Shown here in pieces: positions 1-9,128 of a stretch of 64,000 nt of DNA. Below the pieces are notes generated by a model, which made no database searches, had not been told where the DNA came from, and worked only from the letters and a program-made list of their open reading frames with translations. A program made the position numbers and the translations under genes. Within the stretch, counting starts at the first letter, position 1. Each line of letters starts with the position of its first letter. Source of the stretch: JAXDBM01 sp963709485 (GTDB taxonomy: Bacteria > Desulfobacterota > Syntrophia > Syntrophales > Fen-1087); assembly GCA_963709485.1 (NCBI GenBank), contig CAVPWE010000001.1:248001-312000 (forward strand), given 5' to 3'.

Positions 1-691
1 GATCGCGGAAACGGGTGTCGACGCCCTGATCCTCATCCCTTTCACCCGGGAATTTTCGAAGACGACGGCGAAAGATTTCATCTGTTCCATTCTATGGGAG
101 AAGCTTCGCATCCGGAAACTGTTCATCGGGCATGATTACACCTTTGGAAAGGGAAAAGAGGGGAATGAGGCCTACCTGGCCGCCTTTGGAGAGCGTCTGG
201 GCTTCGAAGTCGAGGTTATCGGCGCCTTCCGGACCGGAGATGAAATTATCAGCAGCACCCTGACCCGGAACACCATCCTGAAGGGAGACGTCAGAAAGGC
301 CGCCACATTCCTCGGCCGGCCTTACAGCCTCAGCGGCCTGGTGATCGAGGGGCACCGGCGCGGGAGGAATCTCGGATTTCCCACCGCGAATGTCAAACCG
401 GACAAGGATCTGCTGCCCGCCCGCGGGATTTACGCCGTCCGGGTAAAGTGGGCGGGAAAACTGTTCGGTGGCGTCCTGAATATCGGTTTCAATCCGACTT
501 TTTCCGACGCGGCGCTTTCCGTCGAGGTATATCTTTTCGATTTCAATGATGACATCTACGGGGAACGCCTGGAAATCCTCTTCATCGACCGGATCCGGGA
601 TGAGGTCAAATTTGACGGGCCGGAGAAACTGGTCGAGCAGATCCGGCGGGACGTGGAGACGGCCGGGATCATCCTGGGCGGCAATGGCTGA
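1..691 (+). CDS. ribF: Bifunctional riboflavin kinase / FAD synthetase, 3' part
   Basis: This is the C-terminal three quarters of RibF, which phosphorylates riboflavin to FMN and adenylates FMN to FAD in the cytoplasm. The reading frame is open from base 2, so the true start lies before the window. The nucleotidyltransferase domain shows the motif GHDYTFGKGKEGN near base 130, and the flavokinase domain shows GRNLGFPTAN near base 362, both family hallmarks. The protein ends at a TGA at 689-691. Endonuclease V begins 11 bases later on the same strand, so the two may be co-transcribed. The flavokinase part looks intact. The identification is secure; only the N-terminus is missing. Confidence 0.93.
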   Translation, partial: IAETGVDALILIPFTREFSKTTAKDFICSILWEKLRIRKLFIGHDYTFGKGKEGNEAYLAAFGERLGFEVEVIGAFRTGDEIISSTLTRNTILKGDVRKAATFLGRPYSLSGLVIEGHRRGRNLGFPTANVKPDKDLLPARGIYAVRVKWAGKLFGGVLNIGFNPTFSDAALSVEVYLFDFNDDIYGERLEILFIDRIRDEVKFDGPEKLVEQIRRDVETAGIILGGNG

Positions 692-702
692 GTTTTCCCG
701 TC

Positions 703-1395
703 ATGATGATCCATGATCTGCACCGCTGGAATGTCACTTGCCGGGAAGCCGTCGCCATTCAGCAGCGCCTGTGCGGGAAACTGATCCTTCGGGGCAGGGA
801 GGACGGAGATGCCATCAAACGGATCGCCGGCGCGGATGTTTCCTACGGGAAAGACAGCGATCTTTTTTTTGCCGTCGTGGTGCTGCTGACTTATCCGGGA
901 CTGGAGCCGGTTGAAGAAAAGCATGCCGTCGAAAAGGCCCCCTTTCCCTATATCCCCGGGCTGCTGAGCTTCCGGGAGGGTCCGGCCCTGCTGAAGGCAT
1001 TTGCCGGCCTGGAGCAGAAACCCGATCTGGTCATCTTCGACGGGCAGGGCATCGCCCACCCGCGCGGTCTCGGCCTGGCTTCGCATATGGGGCTTTTTCT
1101 GGATGTTCCCTCGATCGGCTGCGGGAAGAGGAGGCTGGTCGGTCACCACGAGGACGTGGGAGGCGTAAAGGGGGATCGCGTTCCGCTTATCTTTCATGAG
1201 CGGACGGTCGGGTCGGTCCTGCGCACCAGGCCCGGGGTCAAACCTGTCTTTGTATCACCGGGGCACAGGATCGGTTTGGAAGGCTCCGTTGAAGTTGTCC
1301 TGAACTGCTGCCGCGGCTATCGGCTGCCCGAGCCGGTGCGAAAAGCGCACCGAGCCGTGAACCGGCTGCGCCAGTCCCAGCAGGGCGTCCCTTAG
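703..1395 (+). CDS. nfi: Endonuclease V
   Basis: Endonuclease V cuts DNA next to deoxyinosine and related deaminated bases, starting their repair. The 230-residue product has the usual length. Family motifs are in order: IAGADVSY near residue 44 (first catalytic Asp), PYIPGLLSFREGP near residue 83, and DGQGIAHPRG near residue 110 (second catalytic Asp), followed by the SIGCGKRRLVG segment. The start is one of two tandem ATGs at 703 and 706. It lies just after ribF and converges on the AsmA-like gene, whose stop is only 15 bases away. No terminator hairpin is visible between them. Confidence 0.93.
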   Translation: MMIHDLHRWNVTCREAVAIQQRLCGKLILRGREDGDAIKRIAGADVSYGKDSDLFFAVVVLLTYPGLEPVEEKHAVEKAPFPYIPGLLSFREGPALLKAFAGLEQKPDLVIFDGQGIAHPRGLGLASHMGLFLDVPSIGCGKRRLVGHHEDVGGVKGDRVPLIFHERTVGSVLRTRPGVKPVFVSPGHRIGLEGSVEVVLNCCRGYRLPEPVRKAHRAVNRLRQSQQGVP

Positions 1396-1410
1396 CTCTT
1401 TGAGGGCGCA

Positions 1411-4400
1411 CTACCTTCCCAGGATCACCTCCCCGGTGTCCGTGAAAAGTTTGGCCGGAAGCTGAAAGATGTTTTTGAAGATGTCGAAGATGCCCCTTGA
1501 CATGGACTTGACGGGGATGACCGTCGCCTCGACATCGCCGACAGGGCCCTTCAGCTCGAAATAGACGGAAATAAAGCCTCTGTTTTTGTCCGTCAGGATC
1601 CATCCGACCACCGGAATCAGGCTGACCACCTTGTCGACGGTCTGAAGGGGCTGCACGCCGACCGTGGTTTCAAAGACCTCCATCCGGGCGAGATCCAGGT
1701 TTCCCACCGCCACCAGGTTCATGGCATCGCTTTTCACGAAGAAGTCTCTGGTCGAAATGATCCCGTCCTTGAAAGACAGGGTCGCGGTTATGCGATCGTA
1801 GGGCATGCCGCCGCTGGCCATGTCGGGAAGCTGAAGCTTGAGCAGTTGCGAAACGTTGAGGATGGAGAAAATCTTGGAGAGGCCGGAAAATTCTTTAAGC
1901 GTTCCCTTATCCATCTGGACCCGGACGTTCCCCAGAATGGTTTTTTTCAGGTCCTCCGCCTTGTCGCCTTTGGCCGTCAGGTCGCCCTGCGCGGTAATGG
2001 AACCGGTGATCAATCCCTCTTTGACATCGAAAAGCTGGAAGCACTGCTCCAGGGACAGCTTGTCCAGCTTGAAGCTGGATTGGTAGCGGGCGGCGCCGCC
2101 GTTTGTCAGATCGATACGGCTTTTCCCGCTGATGCTGCCCCCCAGCACCAGCAATTCATAGCCGTCCAGGTAGAGGATATTTTCCTCCAGCGCCAGAGCG
2201 GATTTCAGCTTCCGAAAGGGAATCCTGTTCATTTTGCCGGATTCGACGCTCAGATCGGCCTTCAGCCTGATTCTGGAAGGAGAAGGCTTCGCCTCCCGGG
2301 TCGAATCCAGTTGCGCAAGGATCAGCAAGTCACTTACATCCAGGTAAGGAGAGGCAAGCGACATTTCAATTTTCGGCCTGTCGAGATCGGCAATGAGTCC
2401 CTTGATATTCAGGATGGAATCGTTGAGGTGAAAAACTGTCGAAGTGATGTGCAGATCGCTGCCCTTGAACGTGGCATTGCCGCTTACATTTTTCAGCCGG
2501 ACGGGCTGTTTCGGGTGGCGCAGGCCGATGTCCGCGACGTCCAGTTCGGGGCATGAAAAGGTCAGGGCGTAGGCCGGGTCACTGAAGCTGGTCATGAGGC
2601 CCTGCAGGGTAATCGGCGAGCTGCCGATCTGAACGTGGAGCTGGGATGTCTCGATCCGGTCACCCTTCAGGCGGATATTCCCGAACACATGGGTGACCGG
2701 TTTGACCAGATTGGACGGTTCGAAGGAGGCCCCCGCGAGAAGCACGTCGCCGCTCCAGCGCCAGTCGGCCGGATTTTCCGGTGCGCCCTCCGCCCGGACG
2801 GCTGCCTGAATCTTTCCCTGCGGCTTGAATCCACGCACCCGCGGCAGCATGGGGGCGACATCCTCCATTCGGAACATGTTGGTGCGAAAATCAAGGGTCA
2901 TTCTATGCTTGCCTGCATGGCGGTACTTCAGGGAACCGTCCAGCTCCAGGGATGCCAGATCGTAATGAATCTCGGACAGGATGGTTTCGCGAACGTTCAG
3001 ATTGCCCTTGAAGGACAGGCGGCTGGTCTTGCCGGCCGGTTTGTTGATCATGTCCGAATAGCCGTAGGCCGCCGATGAAAGATCCCAGACGGCGTTCAGG
3101 TTGTAGTTGTCCGTATAGCCGTTCCCGGACAGGTGGAGCGTCGATTGCCCGTCGTAAAATATTTCATCCTCCAAATTGCCATTGAAAAGCCAGTCCACTT
3201 CCTTTGCCGTCGGGGTCATGGTCATCGTGAAAGGGTAGCTCGTCGGTGTCACGACGCAGTAGTCGGCCAGCTTGCCTTCCAGGCTGAAAGGGGCGTCGCC
3301 GAACCGACCCTTCATGTCGTGCAGGATGAAATCCTTTCCCTTGAGTTCCAGGATGCCGGAGATGCCGTTGAAGTCCGGGACATCCGGTCCGTACTTCAAA
3401 AGCCCGCCTTCCGCCTGCCCCCGGATGTACAGGACATTATAGTTGTCGCCCTTTTCCATGTGGGCGATCTGGCTGACGCGCCCGTACAGGCGCCCCTCAT
3501 CCAGCCGGTAACGCCCGCCCTTGATCTTCTGTTCGATAAAGTCGGCCACCTCCTTCGGAATCACGCCGTAGGGCACGAAGTGGCTGTAGGACTCCCAGGG
3601 GATCGCGGTGGTCACGGCTTTCGCATCGATGAGGAGATCGTCCGTGTTCAGGTCCTTCAGCAGGCAGCTTCCCTTGACGTTGACCCCGTCGACATGGACG
3701 TCCAGGTTTTCCACGGAGAGGTCTTTCCGGTCAAACTTCATGTCGTAGCGGGCCTCTACGATTTTGGGCCTCAGGGGGGCATGGAAGATGGGGGCGTAAT
3801 CGAAATTCAGGTCGTGCATGGTCATGGAGCCCCCGGAGGTGAACTCATGGAAGTTCCCCCTGTAGCGGGTATCCATATCCAGTTGGCCGGTGATTTTCTT
3901 GAAGGGGACATAGCGGCTGTAATATGGCCAGTACCAGCCGACGTTCAGGCGTTCGGCGCGGATGGACGTGTCGATGCGGCTGCTCAGGATCGGCTCCGTA
4001 TCTTTCGAGAGATCGAGCGTTCCCGCCAGCGCAAGCTTTCCGGTTTTTGATTCGTCGACGACGGTAGCGGCGATCCGGAAGGTCGCCCGCCTCCCCCTTT
4101 CCGGATGATCCAGGTGAAGGTCCAGATTTTCCAGGGATGTGGTCAATCCTTCCGGGGCGATCCGGCGGTCCGTGAAAGAAACCCGGCCGTTTCTGATGAT
4201 GATCCGGCCGGCCTTCAAAACGATCCTGTCCCTCTTTTCCTCGAAGAGATCGCCGATGTTGAAAACACCGGCGCGATCCCGGCTCAGATGGATCCTCGGG
4301 TTCTCCAGCTCCAGCCGCCTCAGGACAATACTTTTCTTCAACAGGGGCAGGACGGCAAGCTTGAAAGTGAGCCGGTCGGCGGTGATGAAATCGGACGCGC

Positions 4401-4638
4401 CGTCCTTCTCCCGAATGGCAACCCCGGTGAAGGTAAAGGTGGGCCGAAGGCGGAATGACAGGGAGCCTTCCCGGTAGAGGACCTCCCGGTTGAGGGCGGT
4501 CCTCACCGCCCGGAGCAGTTCCTCCCGGTGGGTGTCCAGGTTCAGGAAGCGGGTGGCGATCATGCCGGCCAGGACAGCCAGCACCAGCGTGATGACCGTG
4601 ACGGCCAGAAGCAGGATGATTTTTTTCTTTTTCGTCAT
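1411..4638 (-). CDS. AsmA-family envelope protein
   Basis: This 1075-residue protein has one N-terminal transmembrane helix (about residues 7-27, after a KKKK stretch). A long, mostly beta-rich body follows, with repeated short hydrophobic/polar strands. This is the AsmA/DUF748-like architecture, in which the body sits in the periplasm and is thought to form a bridge-like lipid-transport or assembly scaffold. The C-terminal part (about residues 850-1070), with its GxxxGNxxLxxG-type repeats and final hydrophobic turn, fits an AsmA-like C-terminal domain. It is the last gene of the minus-strand run and follows pyrE by 64 bases. The substrate cannot be told from sequence. Family membership is fairly sure; exact function is not. 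Confidence 0.8.
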   Translation of the reverse strand: MTKKKKIILLLAVTVITLVLAVLAGMIATRFLNLDTHREELLRAVRTALNREVLYREGSLSFRLRPTFTFTGVAIREKDGASDFITADRLTFKLAVLPLLKKSIVLRRLELENPRIHLSRDRAGVFNIGDLFEEKRDRIVLKAGRIIIRNGRVSFTDRRIAPEGLTTSLENLDLHLDHPERGRRATFRIAATVVDESKTGKLALAGTLDLSKDTEPILSSRIDTSIRAERLNVGWYWPYYSRYVPFKKITGQLDMDTRYRGNFHEFTSGGSMTMHDLNFDYAPIFHAPLRPKIVEARYDMKFDRKDLSVENLDVHVDGVNVKGSCLLKDLNTDDLLIDAKAVTTAIPWESYSHFVPYGVIPKEVADFIEQKIKGGRYRLDEGRLYGRVSQIAHMEKGDNYNVLYIRGQAEGGLLKYGPDVPDFNGISGILELKGKDFILHDMKGRFGDAPFSLEGKLADYCVVTPTSYPFTMTMTPTAKEVDWLFNGNLEDEIFYDGQSTLHLSGNGYTDNYNLNAVWDLSSAAYGYSDMINKPAGKTSRLSFKGNLNVRETILSEIHYDLASLELDGSLKYRHAGKHRMTLDFRTNMFRMEDVAPMLPRVRGFKPQGKIQAAVRAEGAPENPADWRWSGDVLLAGASFEPSNLVKPVTHVFGNIRLKGDRIETSQLHVQIGSSPITLQGLMTSFSDPAYALTFSCPELDVADIGLRHPKQPVRLKNVSGNATFKGSDLHITSTVFHLNDSILNIKGLIADLDRPKIEMSLASPYLDVSDLLILAQLDSTREAKPSPSRIRLKADLSVESGKMNRIPFRKLKSALALEENILYLDGYELLVLGGSISGKSRIDLTNGGAARYQSSFKLDKLSLEQCFQLFDVKEGLITGSITAQGDLTAKGDKAEDLKKTILGNVRVQMDKGTLKEFSGLSKIFSILNVSQLLKLQLPDMASGGMPYDRITATLSFKDGIISTRDFFVKSDAMNLVAVGNLDLARMEVFETTVGVQPLQTVDKVVSLIPVVGWILTDKNRGFISVYFELKGPVGDVEATVIPVKSMSRGIFDIFKNIFQLPAKLFTDTGEVILGR

Positions 4639-4702
4639 CTTGTCCGGTTGACGCGCGGCGACCCTCGGAACGAGAACTTTCCTTCCGGTCCCCGGGGACG
4701 AG

Positions 4703-5275
4703 TCAGGGTTTTCGATAGCGCGACAGGATCTCGGTTCTTGTCAGAACGGCATCGACGCGATCCGCGTGCGCCAGGATATTTTCCCGGCCGCCCTCCTCCC
4801 GGTCGATGAGGGCGATCACGCGGTCGATCTCAAGCCCCGCCTCCCTGGCCCGCTCGATGGCCGTGATCGTGGAGCCGCCGGTGGTGATGACGTCGTCGAT
4901 AATGACGATCCTTTCGCCGGGATGGACATTCCCCTCGAGGGCCGAACGGGTTCCGTGCGCTTTGACGTCCTTCCGGACGATGAACGACTTGATCGGCTTT
5001 CCTTTCTGGTAAGAGATCACCGCCAGGGCGTTGGCGATCGGATCGGCGCCGAGGGTCAGGCCGCCGGCAGCCGTCACATCGGCATCGGACAGCATCGAGA
5101 AGACAATTTCACCGATCAAATTCATGCCCTCCGGATCCAGCGTGGTCGGCTTGCAGTTGAAGTAATAGTTGCTGGTCCTGCCGGAAGCCAGCGTAAAGGG
5201 AGGGTCATCCCGGTATTTGAAGGATTTTTCGATGATGATGTCGGCCAGTCTTTGCTTCTTGTCGCGGATGTCCAT
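4703..5275 (-). CDS. pyrE: Orotate phosphoribosyltransferase
   Basis: PyrE joins orotate to PRPP to give orotidine 5'-phosphate in pyrimidine synthesis. The PRPP-binding loop IVIIDDVITTGGST lies around residue 120, and the orotate side has the TSNYYFNCKPT segment near residue 30. I placed the start at the ATG at 5275 because AGGAGGTG sits about a dozen bases upstream. The longer open frame upstream overlaps the tonB-like gene. The product is 190 residues, normal for the family. It follows the tonB-like gene by 17 bases and precedes the AsmA gene, within the long minus-strand run. Confidence 0.94.
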   Translation of the reverse strand: MDIRDKKQRLADIIIEKSFKYRDDPPFTLASGRTSNYYFNCKPTTLDPEGMNLIGEIVFSMLSDADVTAAGGLTLGADPIANALAVISYQKGKPIKSFIVRKDVKAHGTRSALEGNVHPGERIVIIDDVITTGGSTITAIERAREAGLEIDRVIALIDREEGGRENILAHADRVDAVLTRTEILSRYRKP

Positions 5276-5292
5276 GGATCGCACCGCACCTC

Positions 5293-6021
5293 CTAAGAAA
5301 TGGAATCGTCTTCTTTCAGGACAAACTTCACCGGCACGTCCACCCACATGGCCACGGGTTTTCCCATTCTCCGCCCCGGGTCGAATTTCCAGCGCTTGAC
5401 CGCTTCCAGGGCCGACCGGTCCAGCGACGCGTATCCGGAAGACTTCTTGATCAACAGATTTTCCACCCGGCCGTCGGCGGCGACCTCCGCCGCGAGCAGG
5501 ACCATCCCTTCATATCCCCGCGATCGGGCAAGGGCGGGATAAAGGGGATGCGCGTTATCGCGGTAGCGGGGGGTGGCCGAAGCGGTGAATTGATGTTCCG
5601 CGGAGCGATTCGCTGCGCCGGTGTGCGGCTCCCGGACCGGCCCGGCATCCTGCCGTCCGCCGCCGGTGGCGACTCCCGCGGCCAGGCTCAGGCTCACGGT
5701 CTGAATTTCCGGCATTCGCGACGCCTCCTGCTCCGTCGCCGCGGTCCTGTCCGGTGTTCGCCGCGGCAGGACAGAGGCGGAAGGTGCGGCGGCTGGCAAC
5801 GGGTCCGCATCATCTTTCCTGGTCCGCGCGACGGCCGGTGAAGTTTCCGTTTCCGTGGAGATCCAGGAGACATGAAGGACGCGCGGCGCTTCGCCGAGGC
5901 GGAAAACATCCGGTGCGGCGAAGGAGATGGAAAGCGTGAGCACGCCGGCCAGGAAGGCATGAAGGGCCACGGAGGCGCAGGTTGCCCGGAGGGCGTCCCG
6001 ATGTTCGAAAAACGTTTTCAT
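5293..6021 (-). CDS. TonB-family energy transducer-like protein
   Basis: The 242-residue product has an N-terminal transmembrane anchor (about residues 15-36), a Pro/Ala/Arg-rich periplasmic linker and a C-terminal TonB domain (about residues 155-235). The domain carries the usual YPALARSRGYEG start and a KKSSGYASLDRSALEAVKRW-type core. Such proteins pass proton-motive-force energy from ExbBD to outer-membrane receptors. No exbB, exbD or receptor gene is nearby, so the partner is unknown. It starts 8 bases after metH and is probably co-transcribed with it. Vitamin B12 uptake is a TonB-dependent process and metH needs B12, but that link is only an inference. Confidence 0.85.
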   Translation of the reverse strand: MKTFFEHRDALRATCASVALHAFLAGVLTLSISFAAPDVFRLGEAPRVLHVSWISTETETSPAVARTRKDDADPLPAAAPSASVLPRRTPDRTAATEQEASRMPEIQTVSLSLAAGVATGGGRQDAGPVREPHTGAANRSAEHQFTASATPRYRDNAHPLYPALARSRGYEGMVLLAAEVAADGRVENLLIKKSSGYASLDRSALEAVKRWKFDPGRRMGKPVAMWVDVPVKFVLKEDDSIS

Positions 6022-6028
6022 GTTTGCA

Positions 6029-8425
6029 TCATATCAGCTTTTCCAGGAGCCTGACCGCCTCGACGCCGTCTCTGGCGTAGGACGCCCCGATCGAATCGGC
6101 ATAGGCTTTCGTCACGACCGCACCCCCGACCAGGAATCGCCCGTGCAGCCCTTCCTGCCCGGCCAGTTCGATCACTTCCCGCATCCGGACCATCGTCGTC
6201 GTCATCAGGGCGGACAGGCCCACGACATCGGGCTTTCGCTTTTTCATGGCGGCGATGATGGTTTGCGCGGAAACGTCCTTCCCCAGGTCGATTACGGCGT
6301 ATCCGTGGTTTTTCATCATCAGGGCGACGATGTTCTTGCCGATGTCATGAATATCCCCCTCGACGGTGGCCAGCAGAACCGTTCCCCGCTGCCTGCGGGA
6401 TGCTTTTTGCCGGAGCTTCGGCTCAAGACGGCCGACGCCCGCGCGCATCGCCTCGGCGCTTGCAATCAACTGGGGCAGAAAATAGGTTTTCCTGTCAAAA
6501 CGGTCGCCGACTTCGACAATGGCGGGGATCATCACTTCATCCACCAGGGCGGCGGCCCCTGTTCCCGCGGCAAGGGCCTTGTCGATCAGCGGGACGATGT
6601 CCTCCCGGTTTCCTTCCAGGATCGCCTGCCGGACGGACCCGGTCGGGTCGATCTCGGTCGCGGGAACTGCAGCCGGAGCCGGCTGCTGGGCGCGGGCGAA
6701 GTGCCGAATATAGGCCGCCGCGTCCCGGTCTCTCTGCGTGAGCACATCCCCGGCCCGCCGGACATTCATCAGTTCCTCGCTCGCCGGATTGACGATGGCC
6801 ATGGTGAGCCCCAGGGACTGCGCCATTGCCAGGAATGTCGCATTGATCCACTTGCGCTCCGGCATGCCGAAGGAGACGTTGGAAAGCCCCAGGATCGACC
6901 TGCATCCGTATTTGCCGGCGCACCACCGCACGGTTTTCAAAGCTTCCGCGGCGGCCCGCGGATTGGAGGCGACCGTCATGACCAGTCCGTCCACGACGAA
7001 ATCGTCTTTCGTCAGTCCGTGGCGCCACGCCGCCCGGCTGACCTCGCGGATGATGCCGATCCGCTTTTCCGCCGTTTCCGGGATCTCCCCGTCGGTCAGC
7101 GGCAGCAGAATGAACATGGCGCCGTACCTGGCGGCCAGCGGCAGCAGTTTTTGAATTTTTTCCCTTTCGCCGGAAATGGAGTTGATGAGCGCCCGGCCCG
7201 GATAGTGGCGGAGGGCCGCGGCGATCGTTTCCACCCGGGGGGAGTCGATCACCAGGGGCAGCGCGGTGGCGGCGGACAGCATGCCGATCACCTGACGGAT
7301 CGCCTTGACCTCGTCGATGCCGGGCACTCCCACATTGACGTCCAGCAGATCGGCGCCCTGCCGTTCCTGATCTCGGGCAATCTGGCGGACCAGGGTCGTT
7401 TTTCCCTCCAGCAGCTCCTGCTGGAGGATTTTCTTGCCGGTCGGATTGATCCGCTCCCCGACGATCATCAGGGGGTTGTCCGGGTCCAGGACCCGGTAAT
7501 GCCGGGGCGAACTGACGGCACTGATGGACTTGAGGCGGGGGGGCAGGGGAAGGGTCTTTTCGAGTGACCGCTTCAGGGCGCCGATGTGCGCCGGCGTGGT
7601 CCCGCAGCACCCGCCGATCAGATTGACGCCGGCCCCTGCGAAGGCTTTCCCGAAGGCCGCGAAATCCGGCGGCGACATGTCGAAGACCGTCTCCCGGCCG
7701 GCCAGCCGGGGCATCCCGGCGTTGGGCTTGGCAACCAGGGGCACCGTCGCCCGGGGCTTCATGGCGGCGATCAGGGGAATCATGCCGTCCGGTCCGGTGG
7801 AGCAGTTGCACCCCACGGCGTCGGCGCCGAGACTCTGCAGCGTGATGAGGGCGGTCACCGGATCGGTGCCGTTGAGCGTCCGCCCCTCTTTCTCGTAGGT
7901 CATGGTGACCATCGTGAAAAGATCGGCGCTCTCGCGCACGGCAAGCAGGGCCGCCCGCGCCTCCTGAATGTCCATCATGGTTTCGATGACAAAGAGATCA
8001 ACGCCGCCCTCCCGGAGCCCCCGGACCTGCTCCTTGAAGAGATCGACCGCCCGCTCGAATTCAAGCTCGCCGAAGGGTTCGACAAAGCGGCCGGTGGGAC
8101 CGATGTCCCCTGCGACAAGGACCGTTTTCCCCACGGCGGCTTTCGCCAGCCGGGCCAGTTTCCGGTTCACCCCGCGGACGTCTTCGATCCCGTATTCGCC
8201 GAGTTTCAGACGGTTGGCCCCGAAGGTGCAGGCGTAGACGATGTCTGAGCCGGCATCGGCGTACGCCCGGTGGATTGCCTGGATGGCCTCCGGATGCTCA
8301 ATGCACCAGGTCTCCGGGCAGACGCCCGCAGGCATCCCGCGCCTCTGGAGCTCCGTTCCCGTCGCCCCGTCCAGGAGCAGGATCTTTTTTTTCAGCAGGC
8401 CTCTGATTTTCGCTTTTGTCGTCAA
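6029..8425 (-). CDS. metH: Cobalamin-dependent methionine synthase lacking the activation domain
   Basis: MetH transfers a methyl group from methyltetrahydrofolate, via cobalamin, to homocysteine. The homocysteine domain has the zinc-binding cysteines in GCNCSTGP and GGCCGTTPAH. The pterin domain follows with GERINPTGKK, and a B12-binding module has DIHDIGKN with the cobalt ligand at about His693. The product is 798 residues and stops after the B12 domain, so it lacks the C-terminal AdoMet-dependent reactivation domain of long MetH. That domain is encoded by the gene just upstream. I chose a TTG start at 8425 because GGAGAGG lies just upstream and homology begins there; an open frame extends further but overlaps the neighbour. 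Confidence 0.93.
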   Translation of the reverse strand: MTTKAKIRGLLKKKILLLDGATGTELQRRGMPAGVCPETWCIEHPEAIQAIHRAYADAGSDIVYACTFGANRLKLGEYGIEDVRGVNRKLARLAKAAVGKTVLVAGDIGPTGRFVEPFGELEFERAVDLFKEQVRGLREGGVDLFVIETMMDIQEARAALLAVRESADLFTMVTMTYEKEGRTLNGTDPVTALITLQSLGADAVGCNCSTGPDGMIPLIAAMKPRATVPLVAKPNAGMPRLAGRETVFDMSPPDFAAFGKAFAGAGVNLIGGCCGTTPAHIGALKRSLEKTLPLPPRLKSISAVSSPRHYRVLDPDNPLMIVGERINPTGKKILQQELLEGKTTLVRQIARDQERQGADLLDVNVGVPGIDEVKAIRQVIGMLSAATALPLVIDSPRVETIAAALRHYPGRALINSISGEREKIQKLLPLAARYGAMFILLPLTDGEIPETAEKRIGIIREVSRAAWRHGLTKDDFVVDGLVMTVASNPRAAAEALKTVRWCAGKYGCRSILGLSNVSFGMPERKWINATFLAMAQSLGLTMAIVNPASEELMNVRRAGDVLTQRDRDAAAYIRHFARAQQPAPAAVPATEIDPTGSVRQAILEGNREDIVPLIDKALAAGTGAAALVDEVMIPAIVEVGDRFDRKTYFLPQLIASAEAMRAGVGRLEPKLRQKASRRQRGTVLLATVEGDIHDIGKNIVALMMKNHGYAVIDLGKDVSAQTIIAAMKKRKPDVVGLSALMTTTMVRMREVIELAGQEGLHGRFLVGGAVVTKAYADSIGASYARDGVEAVRLLEKLI

Positions 8426-8484
8426 TGTGCCTCTCCACTGTCGTGTTCGCGGTCCGATCGGAAAGCGGTGGGTTTCCGCTGTCG

Positions 8485-9105
8485 TCAGGCGACGATGCCC
8501 GTGATCGCCGTGACCGACTTCTCCGGGACGAGGATGCAGTGATCCGTGATGGTCACCCCGATCCGCTCCAGGTCCAGGAGCCGGTGCATGACCCGCTGGC
8601 TTTCCAGCGGCAGATCGCCATAGCCGGCGGAATAGCGGGAGGGCAGCAGCCTCCTGCCCTCCCGCCGCAGGGTCTGGTTCGCATAGCCCATGATCCAGTC
8701 CAGCGCCGCATCGGTGATCTCGCTGGCCGCGGCGTCCAGGACCACCCCGCGGGTGATGTTGCGGCCTGCCGCGTCGTTTTGGATCTCCCGCATGATCTCC
8801 GGACCGGCCGTCGCCGCCATCAGGAGAATCTCTTCGCATGCGTCGGCGAATTTGAAGAACCGGCGGCTCTCGAAGACCGTGCCGTCGGGGAGGATAACAC
8901 TTGCGCTCCCCTCCCTGCGCACAGACAGACGGAGGGCCGCGCCCTGCAGCCGGATCAGCGAAAGGGCCTTGTCGATGGATGCCTCCGTCTCCGCTTTCTC
9001 CCGCGGGGACAGGCCGGTGACGCCTCTGCGGTATCCCAGGCGGCGGTAAATCGCCTCATAAGGCGTCGCCACGGCGATGGCGTCGAAATAACGGACAGAA
9101 CCCAT
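8485..9105 (-). CDS. Stand-alone methionine synthase activation-domain protein
   Basis: This 206-residue protein matches the reactivation domain that long MetH enzymes carry at their C-terminus. The hallmark is RLLPSRYSAGYGDLPLESQ near residue 155, which resembles the AdoMet-binding R-x-SPGYG loop. It presumably supplies AdoMet for reductive remethylation of inactive cob(II)alamin on the shorter MetH. It lies 59 bases upstream of metH on the same strand, so the two are very likely co-transcribed and act as a split enzyme. The reductant is not encoded nearby. It follows leuB by 23 bases. Confidence 0.87.
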   Translation of the reverse strand: MGSVRYFDAIAVATPYEAIYRRLGYRRGVTGLSPREKAETEASIDKALSLIRLQGAALRLSVRREGSASVILPDGTVFESRRFFKFADACEEILLMAATAGPEIMREIQNDAAGRNITRGVVLDAAASEITDAALDWIMGYANQTLRREGRRLLPSRYSAGYGDLPLESQRVMHRLLDLERIGVTITDHCILVPEKSVTAITGIVA

Positions 9106-9128
9106 GCGTCAGGAACCGAGTCGTCGGA

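Noticed and set aside
3133..4050. Open frame of about 300 codons antisense to the AsmA-like gene
   Set aside because: Shadow of the AsmA coding frame, without signal peptide or family features.
6020..7567. Open frame of over 500 codons on the plus strand across metH
   Set aside because: It lies fully antisense to metH and its translation is rich in Arg, Gly, His and Asp with no domain. Long antisense frames are expected in G+C-rich genes.
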